Positions 36,590 to 50,596 of a stretch of DNA of 64,000 nt are shown piece by piece. The position numbers and the translations under genes were made by a program. The notes beneath the pieces are model-generated. The model was given only the letters and a program-made list of their open reading frames with translations, was not told where the DNA came from and ran no database searches. Origin of the DNA: Paralvinella palmiformis (taxonomy: Eukaryota; Annelida; Polychaeta; Terebellida; Alvinellidae); contig JAODUP010000581.1 of the NCBI GenBank assembly GCA_025642065.1, positions 336,501 through 400,500 of the forward strand, written 5' to 3'. Positions within the stretch are counted from its first letter, which is position 1; every line of letters begins with the position of its first letter.

Positions 36590-39100
36590 TCATCACACGC
36601 GCCGGTAGAAGGGAGGGGGGTTATGTAAATATGTAAGCGCCGAGAACGAGATCTTCGTCGTCGGATTACGGACGACCAGTTGGTCAAAATGATTCTCCAT
36701 CAGTCGTACGTAATTGATGGATCCGGTGTCTAGAGCTATTTGGGTCAGGACGACTTGCGGCTGGCAGAGGTCACGGAACAGCGACGGAGGTGAAGGACGG
36801 CATTTGTCATTACGCCTACTCCCGTTGGTGTTGCGTCGCTGTTTGGCAACACATGCACCGGATGCTGCGAAGGGAATTAATGTGAAAATGGTCGCAACGC
36901 TCGGCACGGACAATGAGCTATAATTTAAAGGTGATGATTTGACGAGAACCCCGGAGCTGTCCATTACGTCTAGCCATTGGCCATTTTGGGGGTGGCGGAT
37001 AGGTTGGTTCATTTCCGTAGCCGAATAAGACTTTGACGAGCGATTGTTGCGGATGCTGATTGGTCAACGCTCGTTGATGGATTATTTAACGTTGCCTCAT
37101 TAGGAATCGGCAGTAGACGAATGGGCACTGGTCCGTCACGCACACCGAGGTAAACCCGTACAACAACAAACAGCCTCGTTGTGTCGACGTCAGCACGTCG
37201 CAGGCAAACGTCGGCTCCACGTGCTATCCACTACTATAGATCGGCTGACGTTGGCCACAATTCGCGGGCGGCGATACGTCTGTGGATCATCACGTCTTTA
37301 CGGATGCGCCGTTGGTCAACGATTCCCTAATGACCATTAGCCACAGACATCAATGGCCCGGGTACGATAATGACCCAGTCCACACCGTGACGGCACATCT
37401 CTCCACTCGTACCTCGCGGATAATCGTCACTCACCCGATCGTAGCTTCGCTTCCCGGAGACCTTCGTCGGCATATCCGGCGCCACTTATGGGCGGAAGCC
37501 GGACGAGGCGATTTCTCTGTCCGTGCCTTTCATCGACCAATCGGCGTATCCAATTGCTTTTGTTGTCGTCTGTTGTTTCGCCTGTTCGCCGGAAAACTCG
37601 ATAATTATCGACCGCGTCCTCTCCCGGCATTGTTTGTCGGTGGGGAGTTCTAAACACCGCAAACAGAAATACCCGGCGCGTGTTTGCCGAACAAAGCGAC
37701 GACGTCTGGCGAAAAGCGCGGATCGTGTGATTAAGATTTGGAAGAAATATTGGGGGGGGGGGGGTTGAGTGTGGTGGTGGTGGAGGACAAAAACAGGAAA
37801 AATGTGCCGAAACAAACGAACAGGCATTGCTAGATTTTAACAATTCGGTGGAGGATTTGAAATCCGGCATTTGGCTTGTCGGTTAATGAAAGAGTGCCAG
37901 TTACCCGGACATTAATCGCTGCTTCCCTTGAGCTTATTTGTATTAAGCTGAGCATAACAAAGAGACGTTGTTCACCCGTTAAATGTCCTATCAAATGATC
38001 CGAAACAGTCGTATAAAGGTTTGTGTAATTTGTAATTCCGTCTCCAGTTAATATGACTTAAACTCAAGTCGGTAGATTGAACATTCGGATTAGCCAAAAA
38101 TCCCCCCCCCCCAAAAAAAAACCCAACTAATTCTCAGTGCTACGATCTATAAGAACCGTAATATTTCAATGAGCTTATTACGAACGAACGCGGTTTGAAT
38201 CCGCGATGACCAGGATGTCCCGAATGTTAGGCCAAGGATTGCGCTAACTTCATGAAGAAGGAATTCCTTCCGTTGTAATACTTAACTCAATGCCGCTCAT
38301 CAGTAACGCTGCCGGTAGACGGTAACCCCCTAAGTACGATTGTTAAATAGGCATAGGATTATATAATTTTAATATTGCAATCGTTTCTTGAGATGCTCTG
38401 TAAGAAAGTGGTTGTTAAGCATTTAAATCTTCTTACCGGTGCCATTCATATAAAAGAATTCTTCGATGAACGGGATTCTTTTTTGAATCGGACATCATTC
38501 GTGATCTCTTTTACAACGGCGAATCCGGTTCAAAAGAACCATTGAAAGGGTTCTTCTCCGATTCGAATAACACCGAGGGACATAATTGAAAGACTTCGAT
38601 AAATGGCTTTATTCTTCGGCGGGAGAAGCCGTGAATCGGTGAATTATTCCGGCTTTGAAAAGAAAGAGCCGCGCTTCCCGGGCTGACGTAACCGACATCT
38701 TCTCCCACGCGTGGTAACGAAATATGGAGCAAAAAATCTGTAGACGATGCAAAATTACAGAACCGGATCTTGACTTATTTGTCGGCGACGTTGAGGAAAG
38801 TCGTCACCGCCTCGACGCTGTATGGATCGATAGACGGATGAAGAAGATGAACGCGATCACTCGCGCGACACCTTTGAAGCCGATCCGGTGTGCGTCGTTT
38901 TAAGGTGCGCCGAAAAAGGTGGACGGCAACTGAAGGAGGACGCATTTCTTGCCGCGTTGGACACGGTGTGGTTGTTTAGGTGGTCGACACAATTAGAATG
39001 GGTTATGTTCGTGCGGTTACGCCATCTTAATTTTGCCATCGCTGTAATCGACATTCGGATTAAAGTCCGCGCACGAAATGGGTACTCGTGTCGCGTTCTT
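36590..39100. other. GC-richer unique island, no gene recognised
   Basis: About 2.5 kb rich in CpG, with overlapping open frames of 110-147 codons on both strands (36593-37012 minus, 37282-37653 plus, 37427-37870 minus). I do not accept these as genes: both strands are open at once, no splice-bounded frame is recognisable and no conserved motif appears. A poly-G tract is at 37752-37764. Confidence 0.25.
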
Positions 39101-39107
39101 CCTAACC

Positions 39108-39311
39108 CCTCTACTTAGTAGCGGGTCGGACCGCAGGACGCTACCACCCGAATTCGAACCTCGGCGTGGGCATGTCTGTAGGGTGTTTCATCTTTGACTT
39201 CGCTGCATTACCTTCGGAGGTCGCCGGGACTATTTAGTCTACCATGTGCTCAAAAGTGGCCGTAAAACACCAAACCATCATCATCATCATCATCACCATC
39301 ATCATCATCAT
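39108..39311 (+). mobile_element. SINE family A with expanded (ATC)n tail
   Basis: The head is diverged, box B is GAATTCGAACCTC, and the body is intact. The tail has grown into a (CAT)n microsatellite of about 40 bp, showing how this SINE seeds simple repeats. Confidence 0.85.
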
Positions 39312-40199
39312 CCTAATCTCAGCCATCAGTTTCCGGAGAATAATGCACGTTGTATTTAACAATAATTCTTTGATGCCTTTTACCAAAATTAAAATCTCTA
39401 ACGCCAAAAACGGGCACTTTTAATCACACGAAACATTGAAGTAATTAATAGATCCACCACTTTCATTACAATTAACTGAAAATCTGATGCAGATTACAAA
39501 GAGAGGAAAAGTTGTTTTCAATATTGGAAGAAGTGTAAGATACACAGAATGGAATAAGACAACAATATTCCGTGAATTATTGCACAGAAAATTTTGTCCA
39601 TTTTTCTGGTCGTTTTCGTCGGGGCGTGGTACGAGAAAAAGGCGTATGACAATATTTCTGCGTGGGATGGATTTATTTCAACGCGCCATCTCAACTGGCG
39701 AGATTCGTGCCGAGATAAATCCGTCTCGAACTGGAAACAACGCCGCCAACGCATCTTCATACAGCTCCCCCCACCCCCCCTCGCCACCCCACGCTACAAA
39801 CACAGCAATATAGTTGGCAACCGTAATCGGGAAGCGGCGTCGTGTGCGAGAAACATCCGCTTCACACATTTAACATCCACATCAGCGAAACACTTGATCA
39901 CAGATGAGTGGGCTGAAGTTCGCGGAGGGCCGAAGTGATCCCAGACGACGACACCGGGGAATCGGATGAGGAGTCTGAAGCTGATCATCAAGTGTCGAGA
40001 TTAGACACACGTATACGACACTCTATCGACTGATATACTGTGTGTATTAAATATAACGCTATACTTATAACAAACATCTGATCAGTTGGTGATGTTTATT
40101 TCGCTCTGTGATTTATTGTGAGAAGGTACATGTATAAAATATAGTCGGGGCCGTATTAACACATGGGAGGACCCCTAGGCTTTAGGTACCTCGGGCCGC

Positions 40200-40203
<4 letters not shown>

Positions 40204-40294
<91 letters not shown>

Positions 40295-40306
40295 GTGTGT
40301 GTGTTG
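40204..40306 (+). repeat. (TA)n-(TG)n
   Basis: TA tract then TG tract, with a TTGT interruption near 40292. Confidence 0.95.
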
Positions 40307-40677
40307 TTGTAAATACATATGCACATATTTCACTATGAGGGAGAGTAGAGTGCAAATGCAAAGTGTCTTTAACCATTGAAGCCCTAGGGTTCTGGTAACA
40401 ATGCCTCACGAAAAACAGGCTCATAGTCCCTGCGGGATCTTTAGATTTCAGCTTAGTCAGCCTTATGGATAATACGGCTGTGATGGTAATGGCACAAACA
40501 AAGGATTAAATATCTGTTTAAGCATATAATGTGTAAACCATCTTAAGTACTTACTCCAGGGCGGTGTTCACATCCCAGTGGTATCCGTTTGCATGTTTCA
40601 TCTGATCGTCTCATTTCCATAGGGAATAGTCCACTCTGCCATATATCCGAAGTGTGACCTGCCCCTAGGCTAATTGA

Positions 40678-41149
40678 AACACTCACTCACTCACTCACTC
40701 ACTCACTCACTCACTCACTCACTCACTCACTCACTCACTCACTCACTCACTCACTCACTCACTCACTCACTCACTCACTCACTCACTCACTCACTCACTC
40801 ACTCACTCACTCACTCACTCACTCACTCACTCACTCACTCACTCACTCACTCACTCACTCACTCACTCACTCACTCACTCACTCACTCACTCACTCACTC
40901 ACTCACTCACTCACCACTCACCACCACTCACTCACTCACTCACTCACTCACTCACTCACTCACTCACTCACTCACTCACTCACTCACTCACTCACTCACT
41001 CACTCACCACTCACTCACTCACTCACTCACTCACTCACTCACTCACTCACTCACTCACTCACTCACTCACTCACTCACTCACTCACTCACTCACTCACTC
41101 ACTCACTCACTCATCTCACTCACTCACTCACTCACTCACTCACTCACTA
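40678..41149 (+). repeat. (TCAC)n array 3, 470 bp
   Basis: The longest (CACT)n array of the window, with four short interruptions near 40914, 40921, 41006 and 41114. Confidence 0.97.
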
Positions 41150-41905
41150 AGCTGGCATTTATCGACAACTCGACAACACACATAATAAACAGATTCCTAC
41201 TGGAATTAGCGACTGCATGACCTTCTGAGTGGATTCATTATGTTCGCGTTAATAAAACCCATCACATATTGTTCGGGATCCAAGTCGTCCGGATTATCGG
41301 CCGTATCATTCTAACTAAGAGTGGACGCCACAACCTCGCCAGTAATCCCGCCGTTTCCACGATTCTGATGCGATTTAACCAGGATCGGAACAAATCAATG
41401 TATTGCTCTGAGAGAGGGGAGTAGTGGGTCAATCAGCTCGCTGGACCACCTACGGGACCGTCGGGGAGGGGGGTTAGTAGGGAGGGGATAGGATTGGCAG
41501 CAAATTTATTATCCGGTTAACGGAGGAGACCTTACATGTCTCGGGCTCCGTACTCCGCCAAATTTTCGCGCGATCCATGAATCAATTACGCCTTTTCGGT
41601 TCCCTTCTGCTCGGACAGATCCGGAGTGTTTACCGGGACACGAGGTGGCTCCTGAAAGCGTCGCACCGAGGACTCTTCCCGTACGGAATGCGGACGATGC
41701 CGAGAAAGGGCAATATCCACTTAATGCCATCACTGACAGCCAGAATGAGACACTGACGACTCGGAGAGTACTTACAGATTGGCATCTCCTCGCCTATGAC
41801 ATACCACCCCCTCCTTCCGGCTGTCGACCGACGTCTGGATTGACGTACACGTCGGCACGGTCGGCTAAGAGACGATTGTCTGCCATCAGACGTGCGAACT
41901 TTAGA

Positions 41906-42068
41906 GGTGTCCCCGTGGCCTAAATATTAGCTCTGTCGCCCACAGAGCTCTACCACCTGAATATAAATTCCGGTCTGGCTGTGGCTGACGGGTGTTTCAT
42001 CTCTCATTTTGCTTCATTAGTTTTGTAGTTCGCTCGGCTCGTTTAGCCTCCTACAATATACCGTAAAA
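41906..42068 (+). mobile_element. SINE family A, old copy
   Basis: Strongly diverged: GTGTCCCCGTGGCCTAAATA head, GGGTGTTTCATCTCTCATTT and GTTCGCTCGGCTCGTTTAGC body. The tail is lost. Confidence 0.65.
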
Positions 42069-42239
42069 AGGCAATATTTCATATCTTAAATAATTTTCTT
42101 TTAACGTCTAAATTATTGCTTAAAGGCTATCTACTTGATATTGAGTCAGTAGCGATGAGTTACCTTTTAATTTTCTAATCGGGTTTTAGATAGATCATAT
42201 TTCTGGGTTCGCCAATAAATGTCTGCTGGTAATAAGGGT

Positions 42240-42305
42240 ATTCTTATTATTATTATTATTACTATTATTATTATTATTGTTATTGTTGCTGTTGTTGTTG
42301 TTGTG
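42240..42305 (+). repeat. (TTA)n then (TTG)n
   Basis: ATTATTATT followed by GTTGTTGTT. It may mark an old retroposon tail. Confidence 0.9.
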
Positions 42306-43326
42306 TCTTAAGAGTAGTCAGACAGGAAGGGGTCGTAAAAGAACAACTTTTATTCTTCTTTCTTGGCGTCCTCCGTTATCCCAAATCCCGACGATCCGGT
42401 CAGAAAGATTCGTCGAAGAGGACACACATCCCAATAATTTATACCGAAGCGAGAAGTCGGTTTGAATGTGTGTGGGTGTGAGCTGTATTCCAGCAATATC
42501 GCGGGATACCAGTGAGTACTCGCGGCCAGGTTTGTTTGGAATAAAAGGCGAAGTCACGATAACTTTAAAACGTGTACCTTTACACTGTTACAATTACACC
42601 CGCGCGAACGCACGCGCGCACGCACGCACCCACGTACGCACGCACGCACACGCATACACGCGTAACATCACCGCGTACTGCGAGTACGACGAAACGTACG
42701 CGCCGGGGTCTAAACTAAACCAGTATTTCCCTGGCAAGTAAGCGCCAAATCAATCCGAAATACTTCATGAAGCATCTCGGTAGTTTTAAAAAGTACCACC
42801 GATTCGCGGCTTACCGTCGTCGCGACGTAACCATCGACGCTAATCGAACGTAATCTGATAACGCCGCCGAGCTCGTAATCGTTGTCCTCGCGAGAAGCGT
42901 CATGACGTAGCTAATAATTTACGTTTTAAAGGCGGCCCGGCTCGTTCCGGTGAAAGGAATCCCGCCCCGGATGAAATGATTCACGTCGGAGGTGGCTAGA
43001 CGCCGGCGTAGGAGACGGATGGGGGATCTTGGTTGGATCTGAACGTCGACAATTAGCGCCACACAAATGTCATACGTCCGGATAGGTAAAATAAAATAGG
43101 TCTCTTCTCTCTTGGTCTGTGATAGCAATGCTCGTTTCCTGTTGCGGCTTAACGTAATTTAGTCTTGATAGGCGACTCGGAGACGACGGAATCGCGGTGA
43201 CACGTGACAGGTGACGGTTGGCAGATGGCCTTGTCCTGTACATCAAACGGACGGGATGCGGCGTCAGGTGTTAGTCAAAGAAATCCAAGTTGACGTGTTC
43301 TTTGCATCAACTTCAGGAAAATTAGA

Positions 43327-43328
43327 AC

Positions 43329-43370
<42 letters not shown>
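43327..43370 (+). repeat. (AAT)n
   Basis: ATAATAATA tract of about 43 bp. Confidence 0.94.
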
Positions 43371-43740
43371 CACGATTTATGAACGATTTGTTTCATTGTG
43401 GATGATTCAGTACTGTGTTGGAAGGAGAAACAGCCAATAGTTAAAGGAATGGTCGCGGTTGGACGGAGCTAGTGGTATGTGCGCGCGCGCGCGCGCGCGC
43501 GTGTGTGTGTGTGCAATCCGAGGTGGCCATTAGAGTACTGAGTAAACAAGTTAGGAAGTGGAAAGTACCGTATAGGATGGGCTGCCCTGACAGATAATGA
43601 AGACTGTTGAGGGTAAAGCGGTTGAGTGTCCGTCTATATGTGTGTGAGTGTGTGTGTGTGTGTGTATGTGTGCAATGCGCGGGGTATAGTATGCAGTGTG
43701 CACAATAGAGGCGATAGAGGCGGAGAGATGTGAGTTGTTG

Positions 43741-43855
43741 CTGTCTTACGGCCACTTTCTGCACAAGATCGGCTAAATAATTCAAATGGCCTCCGAAGGT
43801 GATGAGGTGAAGTGAAAGATGAAACACGCTTCAGACGTAGCCACGCCGGGATATG
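43741..43855 (-). mobile_element. SINE family A, 5'-truncated
   Basis: The minus strand carries the body from GTGGCTACGTCTGAAGCGTG to AAGTGGCCGTAAGACAG. It adjoins a long purine microsatellite. Confidence 0.7.
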
Positions 43856-43860
43856 AGAGA

Positions 43861-44110
<250 letters not shown>

Positions 44111-44995
44111 GGCAAGAAAGACAGGCAGACAGACACAGAGATGGACAGACTAATAATAAATGAATATAGATCCATTTTAGATGAGTGATCCGTGTATTGA
44201 GTTAGCAGCCCGAAGAGAAGTGAATGCTCTTGATCAGAGGAGGGACAACCGTACAGGAAGAGGAAAAGAAATAACAGACGAAATATAGAGATGAATATTT
44301 GAGGAAGTTCGAGAGAGGACTATCAGACGAGGTCGAAGGTCAGAGGAGGATGTAGTGATGAATGTCATAGGAGAATGGTAAAGGCATTTCAGCCGAGAAG
44401 GTAGACAGTGAGGTAGGGTAGAGTGAGGAATGTCATAGGAGAATATAGAAAGGGATGTCAGACGATAATATACAAAGGAATATCAAAAGATCACGATACT
44501 TATAATTTCGCTACATCTCATCTCATTTTTCGTGAAGAGTTTGTTTATCCGGACGAACGTATTCACGCCAATGTCGCGCCAGCAATGATTATTGCTGATC
44601 CAAACCGCTAGGGGTCAGCCGGCGTTCCAGTGTGCATGATAATACTTGCTCATCATAAAGTCGCATCTCCCATCTCCGTGGAGACGCGAAAACAAATCAC
44701 TGATGTCCTTGATCCGTCATTCCTAGTGATACATCGTATGATCTAACAACTGGACTGACATCCGAATAATTATTTCCCGCCGTCGACTATAAACACAATA
44801 AGTTCTGGATCACCTTACAGAGACAGTGAAGTTAGACTAATAACATAGGGAGATATAAAGAAAGATCTTTGGCTGACATTTGTTATAGAGTGAGGGGAAG
44901 TTTGTTTTAGTCACGAATATTGATGATGATAATGTAGAGGAGGGTGGTGATGATGACTGATGATGATGAATTTGGTGATAGCGATGATGCTGCCC

Positions 44996-45011
44996 CTGTT
45001 TGTTAAGCTGA

Positions 45012-45055
<44 letters not shown>

Positions 45056-45074
45056 CAACAACAACAACAACAAC

Positions 45075-45111
<37 letters not shown>

Positions 45112-46386
45112 TCCTTATTATCAATACCATCACCATCAACACTACCATTATCACCAACACCACAACCACCAACACCACAACCACCAACACCACTACCACC
45201 AACACCACAACCACCAACACCACTACCACCAACACCACAACCACCAACACCACTATACCACCAACACCACTACCACCAACACCACAACCACCAACACCAC
45301 TACCACCAACACCACTATACCACCAACACCACAACCATCAACACCACAACCATCAACACCACTATACCACCAACACCACTACCACCAACACCACAACCAC
45401 CAACACCACTACCACCAACACCACTACCACCAACACCACTATACCACCAACACCACAACCATCAACACCACTACCACCAACACCACAACCACCAACACCA
45501 CTACCACCAACACCACTATACCACCAACACCACTACCACCAACACCACAACCACCAACACCACTACCACCAACATCACAACCACCAACACCACAACCACC
45601 AACACCACTACCACCAACACCACTACCACCAACACCACAACCACCAACACCACTATACCACCAACACCACTACCACCAACACCACAACCACCAACACCAC
45701 TACCACCAACACCACTATACCACCAACACCACTACCACCAACACCACAACCACCAACACCACTACCACCAACACCACTATACCACCAACACCACAACCAC
45801 CAACACCACTATACCACCAACACCACTACCACCAACACCACAACCACCAACACCACAACCACCAACACCACTATACCACCAACACCACTACCACCAACAC
45901 CACTATACCACCAACACCACAACCACCAACACCACTATACCACCAACACCACTACCACCAACACCACAACCACCAACATCAACACTAGTAACACCAACAA
46001 CACCTACAATAACAACACCAACATCACCATCGCCACTACCACAACCACCTACTGCCACCTACACCAACACCACCAACCCAAAAATCACCACCAGCACCAC
46101 TAGCCCTACTACTAGCATCAACACCACTACGCTAACACTACCATTACCACCAACACTACTAGCACTACCCCCATCACCACTACCGCTACCACCACCATCA
46201 CCACTATCAGAATCAGCATTACCACAACAGGCATCACCACCATCAGCACCAGCACCATCACCACCACCAGCACCATCGCCACCACCAGCACCATCACCAC
46301 CACCAGCACCATCACCACCACCAGCACCATCACCACGATGATGAAAACGATCATTAGCATCACCACCATCAGCACCAACATCATAG
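44996..46386 (+). repeat. Compound AAT/AAC then ACC/AACACC satellite, 1.4 kb
   Basis: (ATA)n and (ACA)n at 45013-45110 grade into more than 1.2 kb of 12-, 18- and 48-bp higher-order mixtures of CACCAACACCAC with ACTATACCACC variants. It ends in CAGCACCATCACCACCAC units. Confidence 0.95.
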
Positions 46387-46435
<49 letters not shown>

Positions 46436-46619
46436 AAAAATTCGACTATGGGGAGATAATCATCATATTTATAACCCCCCCCAGCCATTAATCACATTTA
46501 CGACACACATACAGCTTAATTATAGTTCGACATTTACCAACAAGACAATAGATCATCGGAAAGATGAGCAGCATCTGATAAGTGACGTCACCAACATATC
46601 ATCATCCCGCGTACGGTGA

Positions 46620-46960
46620 CGATTGTATACGAGGTCATTATCCCATCCTGAGGTGGCGTGGGGCCGGAGTCAATCCGATCTCTGGATCTCCGGATCTCCG
46701 GCGCTGATCGGGACGTCGGTAATGGCGGCTCCCGGTTAGCGGCGATGCGATGTTAATTCCTGAACCCGATCCGCATGCGGGTGGAGAGCGGAGCGCGTCA
46801 ATGGCTCGTCGTATCACCGACCAGGATATCCATTATCTAGACGAAGAGGGGATTTCTTCTCTCGGTAATGGCTCGTCCTTTCCGTCACCTCGGAAGATGA
46901 CGGCCAGTCGAGTGAGGAGGATGTAGAATGAGGCGTCTTCGGTTTGGGATTTTATATCGG
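46620..46960. other. GC-richer unique island
   Basis: A CpG-rich 340-bp block immediately after a long satellite, with GGTAATGGC and TTAATTCC motifs. No coding potential is recognised. Confidence 0.2.
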
Positions 46961-47137
46961 TGTTGTGAAAAGGAGTGGATGAGGAAATGATATTAGAGGG
47001 AAGACGTTTAGGACAATAGGAACCCGATGATGGGTGGGTGTCGGGGTGGGGCGTGGGTTGTCTTTTTTTTGGGTGGGGAGTCGTGGATTAAATGATTGGC
47101 CTTGTGTTAGAAGAAGGTAACTGACCGAGAGGAATGG

Positions 47138-47312
47138 GTGAGTGAGTGAGTGAGTGAGTGGATGGGTGGGTGGGTGTATTGGTGTGTGTGTGTGAGTGAG
47201 TGAGTGAGTGAGTGAGTGAGTGAGTGAGTGAGTGAGTGAGTGAGTGAGTGAGTGAGTGAGTGAGTGAGTGAGTGAGTGAGTGAGTGAGTGAGTGAGTGAG
47301 TGAGTGAGTGAC
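47138..47312 (+). repeat. (GAGT)n array 4, inverted relative to the others
   Basis: (GTGA)n, that is (TCAC)n on the minus strand, with a GGTGGGTG/GTGTGTG interruption at 47160-47192. Confidence 0.95.
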
Positions 47313-47899
47313 AAAATGAGCGGTCCGGGAAGATTAAAAATTAACCTAAGGCACAATAAGGTATTTTAGTGTCCCCATTTTTGGCGCCTCTCGTGACATA
47401 TCGATGAATACAGTGGGTCGTTTTTAAAAAAACTGAATTGACTTGGTGAATGAACATCAATGAACGACAATTGGCCCAATTCCCTTCTTCACCGAAATAT
47501 CAAACCGACCGACTGACTAACTGACCCGACTGACTGACTGATTCATTAAGCGACTGACTCATAACGTCCACGGTCAGAACGAACAGTGGCCCGGGTGGCC
47601 TATTTGTTCTGATGACGTTTCCAATTAGAGATGGAATTTTTTCCCTCTTCCTAGCAAACAGTGGCCATCTTGCCACTGATATAACAGAACGAGGCACATT
47701 TGCGGCTGAGTGCATTATCTTGCACCGGAAATGAAGGTCGTGCTGTATACGCAACGCCCGCAGAATATCGCAACAGCCATCACGACAGCCTTAATTAATT
47801 CCCCAACAAATCTATCAGCTATGTAATAATGAAGAAAACCCATATGTCGTCCTCCATTTTAAAAATTATTTCCTTCCAACTGTTACGGGTGACCTTTCA

Positions 47900-48538
47900 G
47901 CAAAATGAATGGAACTTCTGAATAACAATTTGTCACTGAAACTATTTTTAAACGCGAATAACTTTCGATTCGTAGATTATTCTTGTTTGTAGAGGACTGT
48001 TAGGCGACCCAGTTATCGGGGATGTATAAGGAAATAAACCAACAACTGGTTATTGAGAAGCTTGAACGGCCAAGAAGACGAAAGACGCGTCCTCGACGAG
48101 GTGCCATCCCGTTGTTCTCGTAAGATGATTGGCCTCGTCCAGAGGAAGGACACATCGATCTCCATCCGAGTAGATGAGCCACTGTAAGTGTTGTCTTCTC
48201 AGCCAATAAAACACCAAAAAATTAAAAATAAATAAAAATGAAACACCTTCTCAGTCCGGCCGGCCGCGCGGTGGCGCTAACCGGATCCCTGTCTCGTCGG
48301 CACCGACTCCGGAAGTCTGGCTGCTCTTAATTAATGGCCGCCCGGTGGTCGAACGTTTCTTCCGGCCACCAGGCGGCGTCTGGGAGCTACTCTCGGTCAA
48401 ACGTGGCGACGTTCTGTCGACGAACGGGTGTCGACGATGAGAGGATTTCTCCCCCCTTTTTCTCCTTCGAGAAAGGAACGTGCTTCGTGATGATTCGGAG
48501 TCCATTTAGGTGGCCAAGTTGGCGTCTTCTAGTCGGCC

Positions 48539-48576
<38 letters not shown>

Positions 48577-48780
48577 AGGGAGAGAGGTCGAATCGAACTG
48601 GAGAAACCCGAACGCTTCCAGGCTGTCAGAGGAGTTGCGGGGATGGCGCGAATCGCGGTGAGGGCGTTTACGGTTCACCGACCGATCGAGCTGACTGTGT
48701 CCGTCCTGGTGGTGTTATTCGGAAGTTGGAGCTGTCTGTTAGCGAGATGCTGATGTCTTATGGGAAGATGGAATTGTGTT
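47900..48780. other. GC-richer unique island with CTCF-like site
   Basis: A CpG-rich block. CCACCAGGCGGCG at 48366-48378 resembles the CTCF core. Open frames on both strands are judged chance. Confidence 0.22.
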
Positions 48781-49020
48781 TGTTAGTCGGCGATATTGGT
48801 GCAAACGTTACGCTTCGGTGGCTAGATGATATATGTGAAGATTTCTGGTACGTTTCAACACTCGCTTCACTTATCCTCTTCGTCCCCAGTGGGACATAAG
48901 GCCACAATTACACTCGTAAAGACACGGACAGGTCGGCAGACACGCATGCACGCATGCGCACGCGCACCGACACACTCTAGATGTAATCTCATTAGCACAT
49001 AATTAATATCCTTCTTTTCA

Positions 49021-49023
<3 letters not shown>

Positions 49024-49084
<61 letters not shown>

Positions 49085-49140
49085 ATTATTTTAAATCAAG
49101 AATAATAATAATAATAATTATTATTATTATTATTATTAGT
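49024..49140 (+). repeat. (TA)n and palindromic (AAT)n/(ATT)n
   Basis: A TA tract, then (AAT)n running directly into (ATT)n at 49103-49138, a perfect hairpin-former. It lies 260 bp left of the foldback element. Confidence 0.93.
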
Positions 49141-49395
49141 CAAGACTTAAAATATTTTTCATCTTATGGGTTTCAGTAAAATTAATATATTCCTCATGTA
49201 GTTGATCGCGTTTAATACTAACCACAAGTATAATTATAAAACAAATTCCATCATGACATCTTCCTGCTGCCAAAAATCATAAACATTAAAATATTTACAA
49301 AACAAATACATATAAGTTTTCATATTTATTTACAAAACAACGTTTTTGGTTTATGAAACGAGCTCTAGCAATCAATATGCATCAATAAGCCTGAA

Positions 49396-50267
49396 GCATG
49401 ATGACGTCGAAAACCAAACAAACCAGGCGCGCTTTGCATTGTGGGATTTATAGGGGGGGTCAGCTGAGCGATAATACCGTGATAATCCCGCCATTTTAAC
49501 CATAAACGCCAATCTTCCGAATCTGTTATAATCATGCCAAAAACTAACTTCTGCTTACCGTTTAACTCTGCTTCGACACCGAAAAAGCCGGCACTATTGA
49601 AAAATTGTATTCCAGTACTGAAAATCAGATTATAAATATATGATAATCGTCCGTCATTTCTACTTTATAAAATGATAGTAAAGTGTGGTATTCAACATTG
49701 TAAACCATAGTACAATAATATTCACTGCACACAACAAAGACTGTTAAAATGTGGTGTTCGTAGTAAATCACACTAAAATTTTATTTAACGAAAAGAAGAA
49801 GAATAGAGTCCAGTATATTGGTAAATTTAATTTATTATTTATAGATATAATAATATGGTAAATTGAACTTTATTTACCAATATTATTATTTATGATCTGA
49901 TGGATAATAATATTGGTAAATTACACTTTATTTGTACCTTTCACTGTTTCAGTCAATCCTTACACTGACACTGTAATTATAAAAATTGGACTCGCAGATT
50001 GTCATTTCGAATTAAAACTACCCAACACTTTCTCAGCGTTTCAGCCCGCGGCCAACACATGCCAACTTAAATGTTTATATAGCTTACTAGTGGCATGACA
50101 ATATGGTACGCAGGAGTTAGCTTTTGGCATGATTATGACAGATCCGGAACATTGAAGTTTAAGGTTAAAATGGCGGGATTGTCATGGTATTATCGCTCAG
50201 CGGACCCCCTATAAATCTCAATATGCAAAGCGTGCCTGGTTTATTTTGGTTTTTGATGTCATCATGC
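49396..50267. mobile_element. Foldback/MITE-like element with 164-bp inverted arms
   Basis: The left arm 49396-49559 and right arm 50104-50267 are imperfect inverted repeats of equal length. Shared blocks include GCATGATGAC, AACCAGGC(G/A)CGCTTTGCAT, GATTTATAGGGG, GCTGAGCGATAATACC, CCCGCCATTTTAACC and ATAATCATGCCAAAA. The 540-bp centre is AT-rich, with its own GGTAAATT/AATTTACC repeats and no transposase. The outer flanks show no certain target-site duplication. Confidence 0.8.
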
Positions 50268-50516
50268 AATGGGTCTATTGCGGTTTACTTATGAGGAATT
50301 TCCCCCGTTAAAGTTATTACGGATTTCGAAACGTGCTGCCTCAATGAATGTAACATTACCATAACCTAGTCACATATGGCGCTGCCAACATTAGACCGGA
50401 AACGTAAAACAACCTTTCTCTTTATCAGCTAATGAACAATTATTATTATGAAGCTAAATTAGGTGATGCGCAGGTGAGGCAAAGATAATGGAACAATTGG
50501 TAATGTTTGTGGTGAA

Positions 50517-50520
<4 letters not shown>

Positions 50521-50571
<51 letters not shown>

Positions 50572-50596
50572 TCTCTCTCTCTCTCTCTCTCTCTCT
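50521..50596 (+). repeat. (CT)n
   Basis: About 75 bp of CT with one TT break. A shorter (CT)n is at 51547-51574. Confidence 0.95.

Noticed and set aside
36593..37870. Three overlapping open frames of 123-147 codons on both strands
   Set aside because: Simultaneously open on both strands in CpG-rich DNA, Pro- and Arg-rich, with no motif and no consistent splice structure.
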